A stretch of DNA of 64,000 nt from Corallococcus coralloides DSM 2259. Its GTDB lineage: Bacteria > Myxococcota > Myxococcia > Myxococcales > Myxococcaceae. The stretch covers positions 744,001-808,000 of the forward strand of contig NC_017030.1 of NCBI RefSeq assembly GCF_000255295.1, written 5' to 3'. The number at the start of each line of letters is the position of its first letter. The first letter of the stretch is position 1. Position numbers and translations under genes: made by a program. The notes below the pieces were generated by a model. The model searched no databases. It was not told the origin of the DNA and worked only from the letters and a program-made list of their open reading frames with translations. Shown one piece after another: positions 50,573 to 59,855 of the stretch.

Positions 50573-51904
50573 GTGAGGAGCAACTCTCTCCGATTCTTCT
50601 CGAATATGTCTTCCCGGGCCCCCACGCCACAACCTGCGGATGGCAACGGGCCCGCCTCCCCGGAGGCCGAGGACCTGAGACAGCTCATGGCCCGGGGCTC
50701 GGAGCTGCACGCATGGCTTTCCCGGTGCGCGCCGGGGAGTCACCAGCGCCTCCATGAGTGCGCGCCCTACCGGCACCTGCTCCATTACGCGCAGAACGAG
50801 CTGGGCGTCGTCTGCATTGAGTTCAGCCATTCCGACGAGAAGAACTTCTTCGAGCGCGCGGTGCCTGTCTTCGCCATTCCGGCCCACAAGCCTGGCGCCC
50901 ACTTCCCGTTCAACCTGCTCCATGACTTGAGGCACTACGCGGCGGGGGACTTCGTCCCCTATTGCTTCGCCGAGGACGGAAGCCTCCTGCCGCTCTCCAA
51001 GGAGGAATACACAGCCATCACCTGCCTGGATGAGTCCGACGCGACGTGGTTCTCGGACGTCTTCATTCCCAACCGGCTGGGGCACGGGTTCGTCGAGGAG
51101 ATGCTGGGGTGCATCTGCGGGGCCCACGCCTTCGAGGAACTGGGCATCACGGACGAAGCGCAGGTCCGTCAGGCGATGCGCTCGATTGAGTTCGAAGGCA
51201 TCGTGCCCGCCGGAATCCTGCGCCACGAGCGCTTCAGGGGGGAGGTGCGTGAGCTGCTCGTCAACCGCTACCTCCGCTACCACGTGCTGGACCGGCGCCA
51301 GGGACGCGCCCGGTACGAGGCGTGGATGCGCCAGCCCGCCACGGCGCTGACGTGGCTGCGCTTCTGCAACGTGTTCAACGACCCGAAGGCCTACGAAGCC
51401 AACCAGCAGGCCAGCCTGGAGCGGATCCTGGAGTACCGCGAGGCTTTCAATCCGTTGCGCGCGCTGATTGCCCGGACGCTCAACTTCCATCTGCGGGTGA
51501 CGGCGCTCTCCCTGGCCTTCGCCCGGGAGGTCCTCCTCCAGGACGGCGCGGCGCTGCTGGGAGGGGAGGAGCTGGGGGCGCTCGTCGCGAAGCTCGCGCG
51601 CGACGTCGACGCCCTTCACGACCGGTTCATCCAGCTCAAGGCGATGAGCCAACGCGTCCAGGGCTGCGAGCCCACCGCGGAGAATCTCCAGGGCCTGCGC
51701 ATGGCGCGTGAATTCCAGCGGGATGCCGCGGGGCTCCGCGAGGACCTCCGGCGGCTCCATGCGGATGCGCGGATGCCCGCGCGACTCCAGGCGATGCACG
51801 CCCGCGTGCTGTCCTTCTACGACGCGGAGCACGTGGACATGTCCGGCGTCGAGGAGGACATCGAGGCGTGTCTGGCCCGCAGCCGGGCGCTTGCCGGGCT
51901 GTAG
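50573..51904 (+). CDS. Protein of unknown family in the aminotransferase/ABC exporter cassette
   Basis: The 443-residue protein has no signal peptide or obvious membrane helix and was not recognised. It is largely helical with conserved-looking polar clusters: CIEFSHSDEKNFFERA (about 85-100), HDLRHYAAGDFVPY (about 125-138), CLDESDATWFSDVF and GHGFVEEMLGCICGAHAFEE (about 165-200), and MRQPATALTWLRFCN. The repeated His, Asp and Glu on helices could bind a metal, as in ferritin-like or heme-oxygenase-like diiron enzymes, but this is a guess. The start may be GTG at 50573 or ATG at 50606. The gene converges on the ABC exporter pair, with 20 bp between stops. Confidence 0.7.
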   Translation: MRSNSLRFFSNMSSRAPTPQPADGNGPASPEAEDLRQLMARGSELHAWLSRCAPGSHQRLHECAPYRHLLHYAQNELGVVCIEFSHSDEKNFFERAVPVFAIPAHKPGAHFPFNLLHDLRHYAAGDFVPYCFAEDGSLLPLSKEEYTAITCLDESDATWFSDVFIPNRLGHGFVEEMLGCICGAHAFEELGITDEAQVRQAMRSIEFEGIVPAGILRHERFRGEVRELLVNRYLRYHVLDRRQGRARYEAWMRQPATALTWLRFCNVFNDPKAYEANQQASLERILEYREAFNPLRALIARTLNFHLRVTALSLAFAREVLLQDGAALLGGEELGALVAKLARDVDALHDRFIQLKAMSQRVQGCEPTAENLQGLRMAREFQRDAAGLREDLRRLHADARMPARLQAMHARVLSFYDAEHVDMSGVEEDIEACLARSRALAGL

Positions 51905-51924
51905 CCGGACCTGCCGCCTTCGCG

Positions 51925-53727
51925 CTACGCGGCCGGGGGCTCGTAGTGGACTTCCTGGTGCCGGTAGAACTTCTCGTAGAGCTCGGCGTAGTAGCCCCCC
52001 TGCGCGAGCAACCCATCGTGCGTTCCCTGCTCGATGATGTGTCCCTGGCGCAGGGCCACGATGCGGTCGAGTCCCCGGACCGTGGACAGACGGTGGGCGA
52101 TGACGACGGCGGTCCGGCCCGCGAGCACGCTGCGCAGGCTCTCGTGGATCTGCACCTCCGTCAGCGGATCCACGCTGGCCGTGGCCTCATCCAGGATGAC
52201 GATGGCCGGGTCCAGCAGCAGGACCCGCGCCAGCGCGACCAGCTGGCGCTGACCGAGGGACAGGTTCCGGCCGTTCTCCCCCACCGCCGTGGCCAGGCCG
52301 TCAGGAAAGGCCGCCATCCATTGCCCGGCGCCGATGGACGCCGTGATGGCCGCGACCTCCTGCTCGGTGGCTTCCGGGCGGACGTAGCGGATGTTGTCCA
52401 GGATGGTGCCGTTGAGCAGCATGGGGTGTTGGGGAACGATGCCGAGCTGCCGCCGGTAGGCTCCCAGCTCGAACTCCCGGACATCGTGCCCGTCCACGAG
52501 CACCTCGCCCTCGGAGAATTCGTAGAAGCGCGCCAGCAGCCGGGTGAGGCTCGTCTTGCCCGAGCCCGTGTGGCCCACCAGCCCCACCTTCTCCCCCGCG
52601 GACACCACGAGGTCGAGGCCCTGGAAGACGTCGGCCTGTGAGCCGTAGCCGAAGCGGACGTTCTTGAACTCGATGCGCCCGGTGAACCGGGGAGGGAGCC
52701 GGTCCCCGCGCTGGACCACCCGGGGCTGCTGCTCAAGCAGGTCGAAGACCCGCTCCGCGGCGGCGAGCCCCAGCTGGAACTGGCTCCAGAAGGAGGCGAC
52801 CTCCGTCAACGGGAGCCAGAGCACGCCCAGCAGCTGCGTGGCGAGGAACCACTGGCCCGCGGTCGCGTCTCCAGAGAGGACGGCGCGGCTGCCCACGTAG
52901 ATGACCAGGCCCAGCCCCATCCCGGTGAGGACGTTGAGGATGGGCATGATGGAGGCGAAGACGAACCCCTGCCGGAGGCTCACGGTGTACAGCTGGGCAT
53001 TCGACTGCTGGAACCGCTCGTAGACGCGCTCCTCCCTGCGGAAGTTCTTCGCGATGAGGATGGCCCGGATGGACTCCTGCACCAGCGCGTTGACCGTCGC
53101 GAGGATGCTCCGGGCCTGCCGCGTCGTCGCCCGGCCCAGCTTGCGGAACCCCAGCGCCGCGATGATCAGGAGGACGGACATCCCCAGCGCCGCGAGCGCC
53201 AGGGCGGGGTGCACGTGGACGAGCACCGCCGCGACCAGGGCGACGAGCACGAGCTGCCCCAGGAAGTTCACCCCCAGGGTGATGACGCTGGCGAAGGCCT
53301 GGGTGTCGGCCGTGACGTAGCTGGCGATCTGCCCGCTCTTCCTCGTGTCGAAGAAGGACATGTCCTGCCGCAGCACGGCGGCGAAGGCCTGCTGCTGGAG
53401 CCGGAGGACGACGTTCCCGACGATGCGGGCCGTCTCGCGCTGGCGCACGTAGTGGCACGCCCAGGACGTCACGGTGGCCAGGAGGATGAAGCCCACGAGG
53501 CCCAGCAGCTTCGAGGGGGTGGCGGCGGTCTGGAGCCAGTCCACGCCGCGCGCGAGCAGCAGCGGCAGCGCGGTCTCCACCATGGCCCCCAGGACGATGG
53601 CGCCGGCCACGGCCAGGACCGCCCTTCGGTGGGGTTTGAAGTGGACGAGGATGCGGCGCAGCAACTCCCCATCGCTCCGGCGGCGCGTATGGCCCAGGTC
53701 CCGCAGCCCGCTGAGAAGGTCTCCCAT
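51925..53727 (-). CDS. ABC half-exporter with catalytic Glu (TM288-like partner)
   Basis: The 600-residue protein fuses an exporter membrane domain (about 25-320, six hydrophobic helices such as AVLAVAGAIVLGAMVETALPL) to an ATPase domain. Walker A is GHTGSGKTS, Q-loop IVPQHP, Walker B VILDEATASVD with the catalytic Glu intact, H-loop IAHRLSTV. The signature is LSLGQRQL instead of LSGGQ. In heterodimeric exporters the subunit with the altered signature faces the degenerate site of its partner, which fits the adjacent gene. It begins 3 bp after the partner gene's stop and ends the operon. Confidence 0.92.
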   Translation of the reverse strand: MGDLLSGLRDLGHTRRRSDGELLRRILVHFKPHRRAVLAVAGAIVLGAMVETALPLLLARGVDWLQTAATPSKLLGLVGFILLATVTSWACHYVRQRETARIVGNVVLRLQQQAFAAVLRQDMSFFDTRKSGQIASYVTADTQAFASVITLGVNFLGQLVLVALVAAVLVHVHPALALAALGMSVLLIIAALGFRKLGRATTRQARSILATVNALVQESIRAILIAKNFRREERVYERFQQSNAQLYTVSLRQGFVFASIMPILNVLTGMGLGLVIYVGSRAVLSGDATAGQWFLATQLLGVLWLPLTEVASFWSQFQLGLAAAERVFDLLEQQPRVVQRGDRLPPRFTGRIEFKNVRFGYGSQADVFQGLDLVVSAGEKVGLVGHTGSGKTSLTRLLARFYEFSEGEVLVDGHDVREFELGAYRRQLGIVPQHPMLLNGTILDNIRYVRPEATEQEVAAITASIGAGQWMAAFPDGLATAVGENGRNLSLGQRQLVALARVLLLDPAIVILDEATASVDPLTEVQIHESLRSVLAGRTAVVIAHRLSTVRGLDRIVALRQGHIIEQGTHDGLLAQGGYYAELYEKFYRHQEVHYEPPAA

Positions 53728-53730
53728 GCC

Positions 53731-55509
53731 CTACGCCCCTCCCCCGCCCGCCGCCAGCGCGGGGGCTTCGCGCGGGGCGGACGTGTTGAAGATGCGCCGG
53801 TAGATGTCACAGCGCCCGAGCAGCTCGTCGTGGGTGCCCTGGTCGTGGACCTCGCCGCCCATGAGCAGCACGATGCGGTCGGCCCGGCGGATCTGCGAAA
53901 GGCGGTGGGTGATCAACACCGTGGTGCGGCCCCGGGAGCCTTCGCGCATGGCGCGTTGGATCTGCTCCTCGGTGGCGCTGTCCACGGCGCTGGTGGCGTC
54001 ATCCAGGATGAGGACGGCCGGGTCCACGGCGAGCGCCCTCGCCAGGGCGACGCGCTGCCGCTGGCCGCCGGAGAGGGTCACGCCCCGCTCGCCGATGACG
54101 GTGTCGTAGCCCTCGCGGAAGCCGGTGATGAACCCGTGGGCCTGCGCCAGCCGGGCCGCCTCCTGGATGGGGTGCGGGTCCTGCTGCTCCAGGCCGAAGC
54201 CGATGTTCGCGTGGAGGGTGTCGGAGAGCAGGAGGATCTCCTGCTCGACGACGGCGATGCCGGTCCGGAGCGAGTCGAGCGCCCAGTCGCGGACGTCACA
54301 CCCGTCGATGAGGATGCGCCCGCCCTCCACGTCGTAGGTCCGGTTGATGAGCCGGGCCAGGGTGCTCTTGCCCGCCCCCGCCTGCCCGACGATGGCCACC
54401 GTCTCCCCGGGCGCGGCGCGGAAGGAGACGTTCTTCAGGATGGGCCTGCCCCCATGGGAGAAGGACACCTGGTCGAAGACGAGCTCGCCCCGGATCCGCG
54501 CCCGGTGTCCCGCGGCCTTGTCCTCCCCCGTCGCCTCTTCGTCCAGGACGGTGAGCACGCGGCGCGCGCCCGCGAATCCCTCCTGGATGACGGTGACCGC
54601 GGAGAGCAGCAGCTGGGTCGGTCCGCGGAAGGTGGTCATCAGGCCCATGTACGCCACGAAGCTTCCCACCGACAGCGCGCCCTGGCTGGCGCGCAGGGCT
54701 CCGTGGAGGAAGGCCAGCGTGAGGCAAAGCCCCAGGAAGAGGGGAGGCAGGTACCGGGCCTGCGCGGCGCCCTGGGAGATCATCAGGTCCCGGCAGCGCT
54801 CCGCCTGCAGCTGGATGCGCCGTGCCTCCTGCTCCTCCTGGCCGGACCACTTGGTCAACTCGATGCCGGACAGGGCCTCGACGACCTCCGCGTTCAGCAG
54901 GCCGTTCTGGCGGCGCAGGGCGGAGGCGATGGGGTTGAACCGCCGCGCGTGGAGCCGCGTGCCCACGAGCAGGCCTCCGGTGAACAGCAGCGGGGCCACC
55001 AGCAGCTCCGGTTCGATGCGGCCGATGAAGAACAGGCTCAACAGGATGCAGGCGAAGGCGTTGAACAGATGCGCCATGCCCGGGCTCATCATCGGGTCCA
55101 ACAGGCGCACGTCATCCGTGGTCCGCGCCATCAGGTCGCCCACGCGCTGGCGCTGGTGGAAGACCAGGTTCTTGTGCAGCAGCACGCCGTAGAACTCGGC
55201 GCGGGCGTCCCGCTCCAGGCGCTGCGCGAGGACCTCCATGGCGCCGCTCGCGACCAGCGAGGCGGCTCCCCGCAGCAGCACGGCGCCGAGGATGGCGAGC
55301 ACCAGGACGCCGATGCGGGAGCGGTCCGTCCCGGCCGAGAGCACCTCGTCGAAGGCGGCCCCGGTGAGCCACGGGATGGCCACCACCAGGAGGTTTCCCA
55401 GGGTCGCCATCCCCACGAAGGCCAGCACGTAGGCCCTGTTCCTCCAGACATGCGCGATGATCCACCGCGCCACCCTCGCGGTGGACGGGCCGGGCGGGGC
55501 GGCCGTCAT
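53731..55509 (-). CDS. ABC half-exporter with degenerate Walker B (TM287-like partner)
   Basis: The 592-residue protein has an exporter membrane domain (about 15-310) and an ATPase domain. Walker A is GQAGAGKST, the signature LSGGQRQRV and the H-loop ITHRLSQI are canonical, but Walker B ends LILDDATSAVD, with Asp where the catalytic Glu should be. The same Asp-Asp pattern marks the degenerate-site subunit TM287 of Thermotoga. Its ATG overlaps the stop of the aminotransferase gene (ATGA). The substrate is unknown; export of the product of the neighbouring PLP enzyme is an inference from context. Confidence 0.92.
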   Translation of the reverse strand: MTAAPPGPSTARVARWIIAHVWRNRAYVLAFVGMATLGNLLVVAIPWLTGAAFDEVLSAGTDRSRIGVLVLAILGAVLLRGAASLVASGAMEVLAQRLERDARAEFYGVLLHKNLVFHQRQRVGDLMARTTDDVRLLDPMMSPGMAHLFNAFACILLSLFFIGRIEPELLVAPLLFTGGLLVGTRLHARRFNPIASALRRQNGLLNAEVVEALSGIELTKWSGQEEQEARRIQLQAERCRDLMISQGAAQARYLPPLFLGLCLTLAFLHGALRASQGALSVGSFVAYMGLMTTFRGPTQLLLSAVTVIQEGFAGARRVLTVLDEEATGEDKAAGHRARIRGELVFDQVSFSHGGRPILKNVSFRAAPGETVAIVGQAGAGKSTLARLINRTYDVEGGRILIDGCDVRDWALDSLRTGIAVVEQEILLLSDTLHANIGFGLEQQDPHPIQEAARLAQAHGFITGFREGYDTVIGERGVTLSGGQRQRVALARALAVDPAVLILDDATSAVDSATEEQIQRAMREGSRGRTTVLITHRLSQIRRADRIVLLMGGEVHDQGTHDELLGRCDIYRRIFNTSAPREAPALAAGGGGA

Positions 55510-56741
55510 GGCGCCCTCGGGTCCCCTGACGCCCAGGCCGAGAGGCCCTCGAAGAACTGGGCCTCGAGCCGGCCCCAGTCCAGCGCCTGGTGGGCGAGGC
55601 AGGCATAGGAGGGATGCGCGTCCAGCAGCAGCACGCCCTGGTCGGCGAGGCTGCGGCGCAGGCGCTTGCGCTGCTCTTCATCGGCCAGGAGCGAGCCCCC
55701 GTAGACGAGCTCGAACAGGCTTCCTCCCAGGACCGCCTTCGCGGAGACCCGCTCCAGCAGGCCGTGGCGGCGGGAGGCCGCGTTGAAGCACTCGACGATG
55801 CGCTGCCCGGTCCGGGCGATGACCTGGTAGCCGTCCTGGGACTCGAGGATGTCGAAGGTCGCCAGGGCCGCGTAGATGGCGAACATCTCCTTGGAGAACG
55901 TGCCCCCCAGGCGGACCTGCTCCGTGGCCCGCAGCAGGTGCTCCCGGCCCACGATGAGGCTGATGGGCGCGCCGTTGGCCAGCGCCTTGCCCAGCACGAG
56001 CAGGTCGACGTCCAGCCCCGCGTCCATGGCGACGCCCAGCCGCGACACCCGTCCACCCGTCTTCGTCTCGTCGAAGATGGTGACGACCCCCGCCTTGCGG
56101 CACAGCGACAGCGCCTCGCGGAGGGTCGCCAGGTCCGTGAAGGACACCAGGTAGGCGTCGATGATGAAGGCCCCGATGCGCTCGCGGTGCTGCTCCAGCA
56201 GGGCCTCCAGCTCGGCCAGGTCGAAGCCCGTCCAGTTGAAGACGGGCTCGGAGTCGCTCACGCCCCGCATGCCTTCGGTGTACTTGACCTGCTCTCGCAG
56301 CGGCGAAGCCAGCGGCTCGTGCCAGCGGATGGAGTTGGCGAGCTGGGAGTCGTGCCAGCCCACGTAGCCGCAGCGGATGATGCCCAGCCGCTTCGTCGTC
56401 ACCGCGGCCAGGCGGAAGGCCCCCGTCACCGCCTCCGAGGCCGTCTTGAAGATGGACGCCCGCAGGTCGTCGTGCCCGGCCAGCAGCTTGGAGAGGTAGT
56501 CCAGATGCCAACGCGTAAACCCTGGCATCATGAGCCCGTTGTTCAACAGGCCCGCGACCCGTGTCTGGAACTCGGGCAGGGCGTGGCCCAGGATGATGGG
56601 GCCGTATCCCAGGACGAAATCGACGTAGGTGCGGCCCTGGGTGTCATGGACGAAGCCCTGCTCGCCGCGCTCGAAGACGATCTCCCGGCTGCCGAAGCGG
56701 GCCATCCTCGCGATGCCTGAGTGTGCAAGTGATTTGATCAT
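55506..56741 (-). CDS. Class III PLP-dependent aminotransferase, GSA-aminomutase-like
   Basis: The 411-residue enzyme has the class III signature: PLP Lys252 in LVLGKALANGAPIS and Asp224 in IFDETKTGGRVSRLGVAMD. The segment KTASEAVTGAFRLA corresponds to the GSEA helix of glutamate-1-semialdehyde aminomutase, and GGTFSKEMFAI is also family-typical. Such enzymes move amino groups within or between small molecules. Outside haem biosynthesis they appear in natural-product clusters, and here no hemL context is present. It is the first gene of a three-gene operon with two ABC half-exporters. The ATG at 56741 is used; a GTG at 56753 adds four residues. Confidence 0.9.
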   Translation of the reverse strand: MIKSLAHSGIARMARFGSREIVFERGEQGFVHDTQGRTYVDFVLGYGPIILGHALPEFQTRVAGLLNNGLMMPGFTRWHLDYLSKLLAGHDDLRASIFKTASEAVTGAFRLAAVTTKRLGIIRCGYVGWHDSQLANSIRWHEPLASPLREQVKYTEGMRGVSDSEPVFNWTGFDLAELEALLEQHRERIGAFIIDAYLVSFTDLATLREALSLCRKAGVVTIFDETKTGGRVSRLGVAMDAGLDVDLLVLGKALANGAPISLIVGREHLLRATEQVRLGGTFSKEMFAIYAALATFDILESQDGYQVIARTGQRIVECFNAASRRHGLLERVSAKAVLGGSLFELVYGGSLLADEEQRKRLRRSLADQGVLLLDAHPSYACLAHQALDWGRLEAQFFEGLSAWASGDPRAP

Positions 56742-56782
56742 GGAGGGCGCCACTCGGGAGCTTTCGGGGGAAATCGCAGCTT

Positions 56783-56807
56783 TCTATAGCGTCGCGGATT
56801 GTGTCAA
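56783..56807 (-). promoter_or_regulatory. Promoter-like elements upstream of the aminotransferase operon
   Basis: On the minus strand a perfect TTGACA (56802-56807) is followed by TATAGA (56783-56788), but only 13 nt separate them, too short for standard sigma-70 spacing. Either the true -35 lies elsewhere or an activator bends the DNA, as for MerR-type systems with abnormal spacers. The surrounding 20 bp are AT-rich relative to neighbours. Confidence 0.35.
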
Positions 56808-56885
56808 CGCGCTCGTGCCCCGCGCCACGGTGTCAATCACAGCAAGGACCTCCACGGGCGGAGGTCCCTTGCCGCGGGTGGGCCA

Positions 56886-57629
56886 CTACGGCGCGCAGTA
56901 GACGGCGCGGTCGATCTTGTCCGTCACGGTGACGATGGAGCCCGCGCGGACGACGTATTCGCTGGCGCCCACGTGCGTCTCCGCATTGCACCAGTCATAG
57001 GTATAGCCCAGCCCCGTCCACGGGTAGTGCGTGCTCTGCCAGAAGCCGTAGCTGGAGGCGTAATTGGCGTTGATCCAGTTCTTGTGCTCGGCGGTCGCGG
57101 TGGCGGGAAATTGCAGGCCGCACGCGGTGTCGTCGATCTCCGCGTCCGGGCACGGGCGGAACATGTCCCCCGGCTTGACCCACATCTCGACGAAGTAGCG
57201 GGCGTTGTCGCTGTCGGTGGCCGGAGGCAGGCCGAGGAACTGGTTGACGCGGGGCACGAGCTTCTCCGCGCTCACCGTCTTGCACAGCTCCTGGACCTGG
57301 GGCGCGGCGGTGACCCACACCTCGCGCGACAGCGTGTTGTCCCCGAGCGCGTAGCCCGTATACGTGGTCCAGACCACCATGCGCACCGCGGTCCGGTTCT
57401 CATTCCAGACGAGCCTGTCATTGGCGGGGCTGATGGCCCACAGGCCCGTATGGATGCTCTGCGCCGTGGGCTCGGCGGCCGTGCGGACCGCCTCGGAGTA
57501 GGTCTGCGCGTCGCAGACGAGTTCCGCGGGCTGCCGCGGCGGGTCCTGGGGGTCGTCACCGCATGCGGTCAAACACAGCAGGGCCGCCGCGGTGGTGAGT
57601 GAGAACGGGCGGAACAGGTGGACATTCAT
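56886..57629 (-). CDS. Lipoprotein of unknown function
   Basis: The 247-residue product has a lipoprotein signal (FSLTTAAALLCLTAC, lipobox LTAC). The mature domain is predicted mixed alpha/beta, with six further cysteines that could form disulfides (ELVCDAQTY, ELCKTV, CPDAEIDDTACGL, WCNAETH, VYCAP) and many aromatic residues in the C-terminal third (YASSYGFWQSTHYPWTGLGYTYDW). No enzyme motif was recognised. The GGAG about nine bases upstream of the ATG at 57629 supports this start. It lies 144 bp beyond the aminotransferase start and is probably independently transcribed. Confidence 0.78.
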   Translation of the reverse strand: MNVHLFRPFSLTTAAALLCLTACGDDPQDPPRQPAELVCDAQTYSEAVRTAAEPTAQSIHTGLWAISPANDRLVWNENRTAVRMVVWTTYTGYALGDNTLSREVWVTAAPQVQELCKTVSAEKLVPRVNQFLGLPPATDSDNARYFVEMWVKPGDMFRPCPDAEIDDTACGLQFPATATAEHKNWINANYASSYGFWQSTHYPWTGLGYTYDWCNAETHVGASEYVVRAGSIVTVTDKIDRAVYCAP

Positions 57630-57813
57630 CCAGTCATCTCCGGGAAGGAGACGCACTATACCGACGGCAGTGTGGAATACAATGAAGACATGTAAAGCTT
57701 GCTATGTGTGGAATCCATCGTGAGAGGGATTGGGCGGGTGGGGTGCGGCCGTGGAGGGGGTGCACATCCGGGCGCGACGCGGTAGATGGGTGTTCCGGAG
57801 GTTCATCAACGCA

Positions 57814-58356
57814 ATGGACGCGAACGTGGTGGCGGAGCTGGAGAAGGCGGGCGTGAAGGTGGAGGACCCCATGCGCCTGTTCATCCCCGTGGAACGGGAC
57901 GAGCAGGGCCAGGTGAAGCCCGTGGGCGACGAGGTGCCCGTGCGCTTCGGTGACGTCACCGCCCACGTGCGCCTGCAGCCCATCTCCGCGCTGTGGACCG
58001 GCAACAAGCAGCCCCCTGACTTCAGCCGGCCTCCCTTCCCCGAGTACGAGCCGTTCTTCTTCCTCATCGAGGCCACCGCCGCCGGCTTCTGCCGCGACAC
58101 CCGCCACGCGGAGGTCGACCAGGAGTTCTCCCAGCTCTACCGGCACCTCGTGCGCCGGCCCGACGGCCACCATAAGAACCCGCTCTTCTCCTACCTGCGC
58201 GCCGCCGCCCGCCTGTACCTGTCCCTGCGCGACGTCAGCCAGGCGGAGTTCGAGGCCGTCGCCCAGCGCCTCCACCAGTCCGCCAAGCTGCACGCGGGCC
58301 ACGTCGGCAGCACGAACTACTTCCAGGCCGTGCTGCGGCAGGTGCTGGGCGCCTGA
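57814..58356 (+). CDS. Conserved hypothetical protein
   Basis: The 180-residue soluble protein begins MDANVVAELEKAGVKVEDPM and has a beta-rich middle (MRLFIPVERDEQG, VPVRFGDVTAHVRLQP) and a mostly helical C-terminal half (EVDQEFSQLYRHLVRRPDG, LFSYLRAAARLYLSLRDV). No signal peptide, membrane segment or recognised motif was found. GGAGG lies about 12 bases before the ATG at 57814. The gene is 92 bp upstream of the M16 pair. Function unknown. Confidence 0.75.
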   Translation: MDANVVAELEKAGVKVEDPMRLFIPVERDEQGQVKPVGDEVPVRFGDVTAHVRLQPISALWTGNKQPPDFSRPPFPEYEPFFFLIEATAAGFCRDTRHAEVDQEFSQLYRHLVRRPDGHHKNPLFSYLRAAARLYLSLRDVSQAEFEAVAQRLHQSAKLHAGHVGSTNYFQAVLRQVLGA

Positions 58357-58448
58357 CGCTCCTCGGGGACACCCACGCGGCGTTTCTGGAATAGGGTGCG
58401 CCTTCGCCCGTTCCCGGGCGCCGCCGTGGTCCCTCCCCAGGAGCAAGG

Positions 58449-59855
58449 ATGTTCCGTCCGCCGTTGTCGTGGTTCGCCTGTCTGGCCCTCCTGGGTGCGC
58501 CCCAGGCCGGGGCCCAGGCCGTCTCCGAGCCTTCCGCGAAGCCCGCCGCTGGCTCCACCCCCGCCGCGAAGCTGGGCTCGGACATCCAGGCCCGCACGCT
58601 GAAGAACGGGCTCACCGTCATCGTCTGGCCGGACCACGACATCCCCAACGTGGCGCTCGCCAACTGGTTCCGCGTGGGCAGCCGCAACGAGCGCCCCGGC
58701 ATCACCGGCCTGTCCCACTTCTTCGAGCACATGATGTTCAACGGCGCGAAGAAGTACGGCCCCGGTGAGTTCGACCGCGTCATGGAGGCCAACGGCGGCT
58801 CCAACAACGCCTTCACCTCCGAGGACGTCACCGTCTACCTGGACTGGTTCCCCGCCTCCGCGCTGCCCCTCATCCTCGACCTGGAACAGGACCGGCTCCA
58901 GTCGCTCTCCTTCGACCCCAAGGTCATCGAGTCCGAGCGCGGCGTCGTCTACTCCGAGCGCCGCTCGGGCGTGGACAATGACAACAACGGCGCGCTCCAG
59001 GAGCAGCTGCAGGCCACCGCCTTCGTCGCGCACCCGTACCAGATTCCCGTCATCGGCTGGCCGTCCGACATCGAGTCCTGGCGCATGGAGGACCTCCAGC
59101 GCTACTTCAAGACGTACTACGCCCCCAACAACGCCACGCTCGTCCTCGCGGGCGACCTGGATCCAGCCCGCGTCTTCGAGCAGGTGGAGGCCACGCTGGG
59201 CACCATCCCCTCGCAGCCCGCGCCGGAGCCCGTGCGCACCAAGGAACCCGAACAGCAGGGCGAGCGGCGCATCGTCGTGAAGAAGCTGGCGCAGTCCCCG
59301 CTGCTCCAGGTCGCCTACCACGGCCTCGCCGCCAACGACCCGGACATGGAGACGCTGGAGCTCCTGGGCCTCATCCTCACGCACGGGGACTCGTCGCGCC
59401 TGCACCGCAAGCTGGTGGACGAGGCGCGCGTGGCCATCCGCGTCCGGAGCACCACCGCCGGGGGCTTCGACCCGTCGCTCGTCTGGTTCTCCGTGGACCT
59501 GACGCCGGGCGGCGACCTGGCGAAGACCGAGGCGCTGCTCAACGCGGAGCTGGCCCGCGTGGTGAAGGACGGCGTCACCGATGCGGAGCTGCGCAAGGCG
59601 CGCAACGTGGCCCTGTCCACCTTCTGGCGCAAGCTGGAGACCAACAGCGGCCGCGCCCGCGAATTGGGCAACGCCGCCACCTTCCGCGGAGACTGGAAGG
59701 CCCTGCTCGATGCGCCCGCGCGCTACGAGCAGGTCACCCGCGACGGCGTGAAGGCGCTGGCCGCCCGCATCTTCAACCCCGACCACCGCACCGTGGGCTG
59801 GCTCGTCCCCACCACGGCTCCCGCTGCCCCGGCCAGCAAGGAGGCCGCGCGATGA
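58449..59855 (+). CDS. M16-family zinc metallopeptidase, catalytic subunit
   Basis: The 468-residue product has a signal peptide ([15 protein letters not shown]) and a full M16 N-terminal catalytic domain. The inverted zinc motif HFFEH is at 90-94 and the third ligand Glu lies about 75 residues on, in [14 protein letters not shown]. It should be periplasmic and degrade peptides, with the partner domain needed to close the chamber supplied by the next gene. The ATG at 58449 follows AGGAG. A TAGGGT at 58392-58397 is a possible -10. Confidence 0.93.
   Translation: MFRPPLSWFACLALLGAPQAGAQAVSEPSAKPAAGSTPAAKLGSDIQARTLKNGLTVIVWPDHDIPNVALANWFRVGSRNERPGITGLSHFFEHMMFNGAKKYGPGEFDRVMEANGGSNNAFTSEDVTVYLDWFPASALPLILDLEQDRLQSLSFDPKVIESERGVVYSERRSGVDNDNNGALQEQLQATAFVAHPYQIPVIGWPSDIESWRMEDLQRYFKTYYAPNNATLVLAGDLDPARVFEQVEATLGTIPSQPAPEPVRTKEPEQQGERRIVVKKLAQSPLLQVAYHGLAANDPDMETLELLGLILTHGDSSRLHRKLVDEARVAIRVRSTTAGGFDPSLVWFSVDLTPGGDLAKTEALLNAELARVVKDGVTDAELRKARNVALSTFWRKLETNSGRARELGNAATFRGDWKALLDAPARYEQVTRDGVKALAARIFNPDHRTVGWLVPTTAPAAPASKEAAR

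Noticed and set aside
53209-55608. Long plus-strand frame opposite the ABC exporters
   Set aside because: Both half-exporters have complete motifs on the minus strand, so this frame is not coding.
55506-56741. Considered calling the PLP enzyme HemL
   Set aside because: The fold matches, but the operon with exporters and the altered GSEA segment (KTASEA) argue against a haem role; the name would be unsafe.
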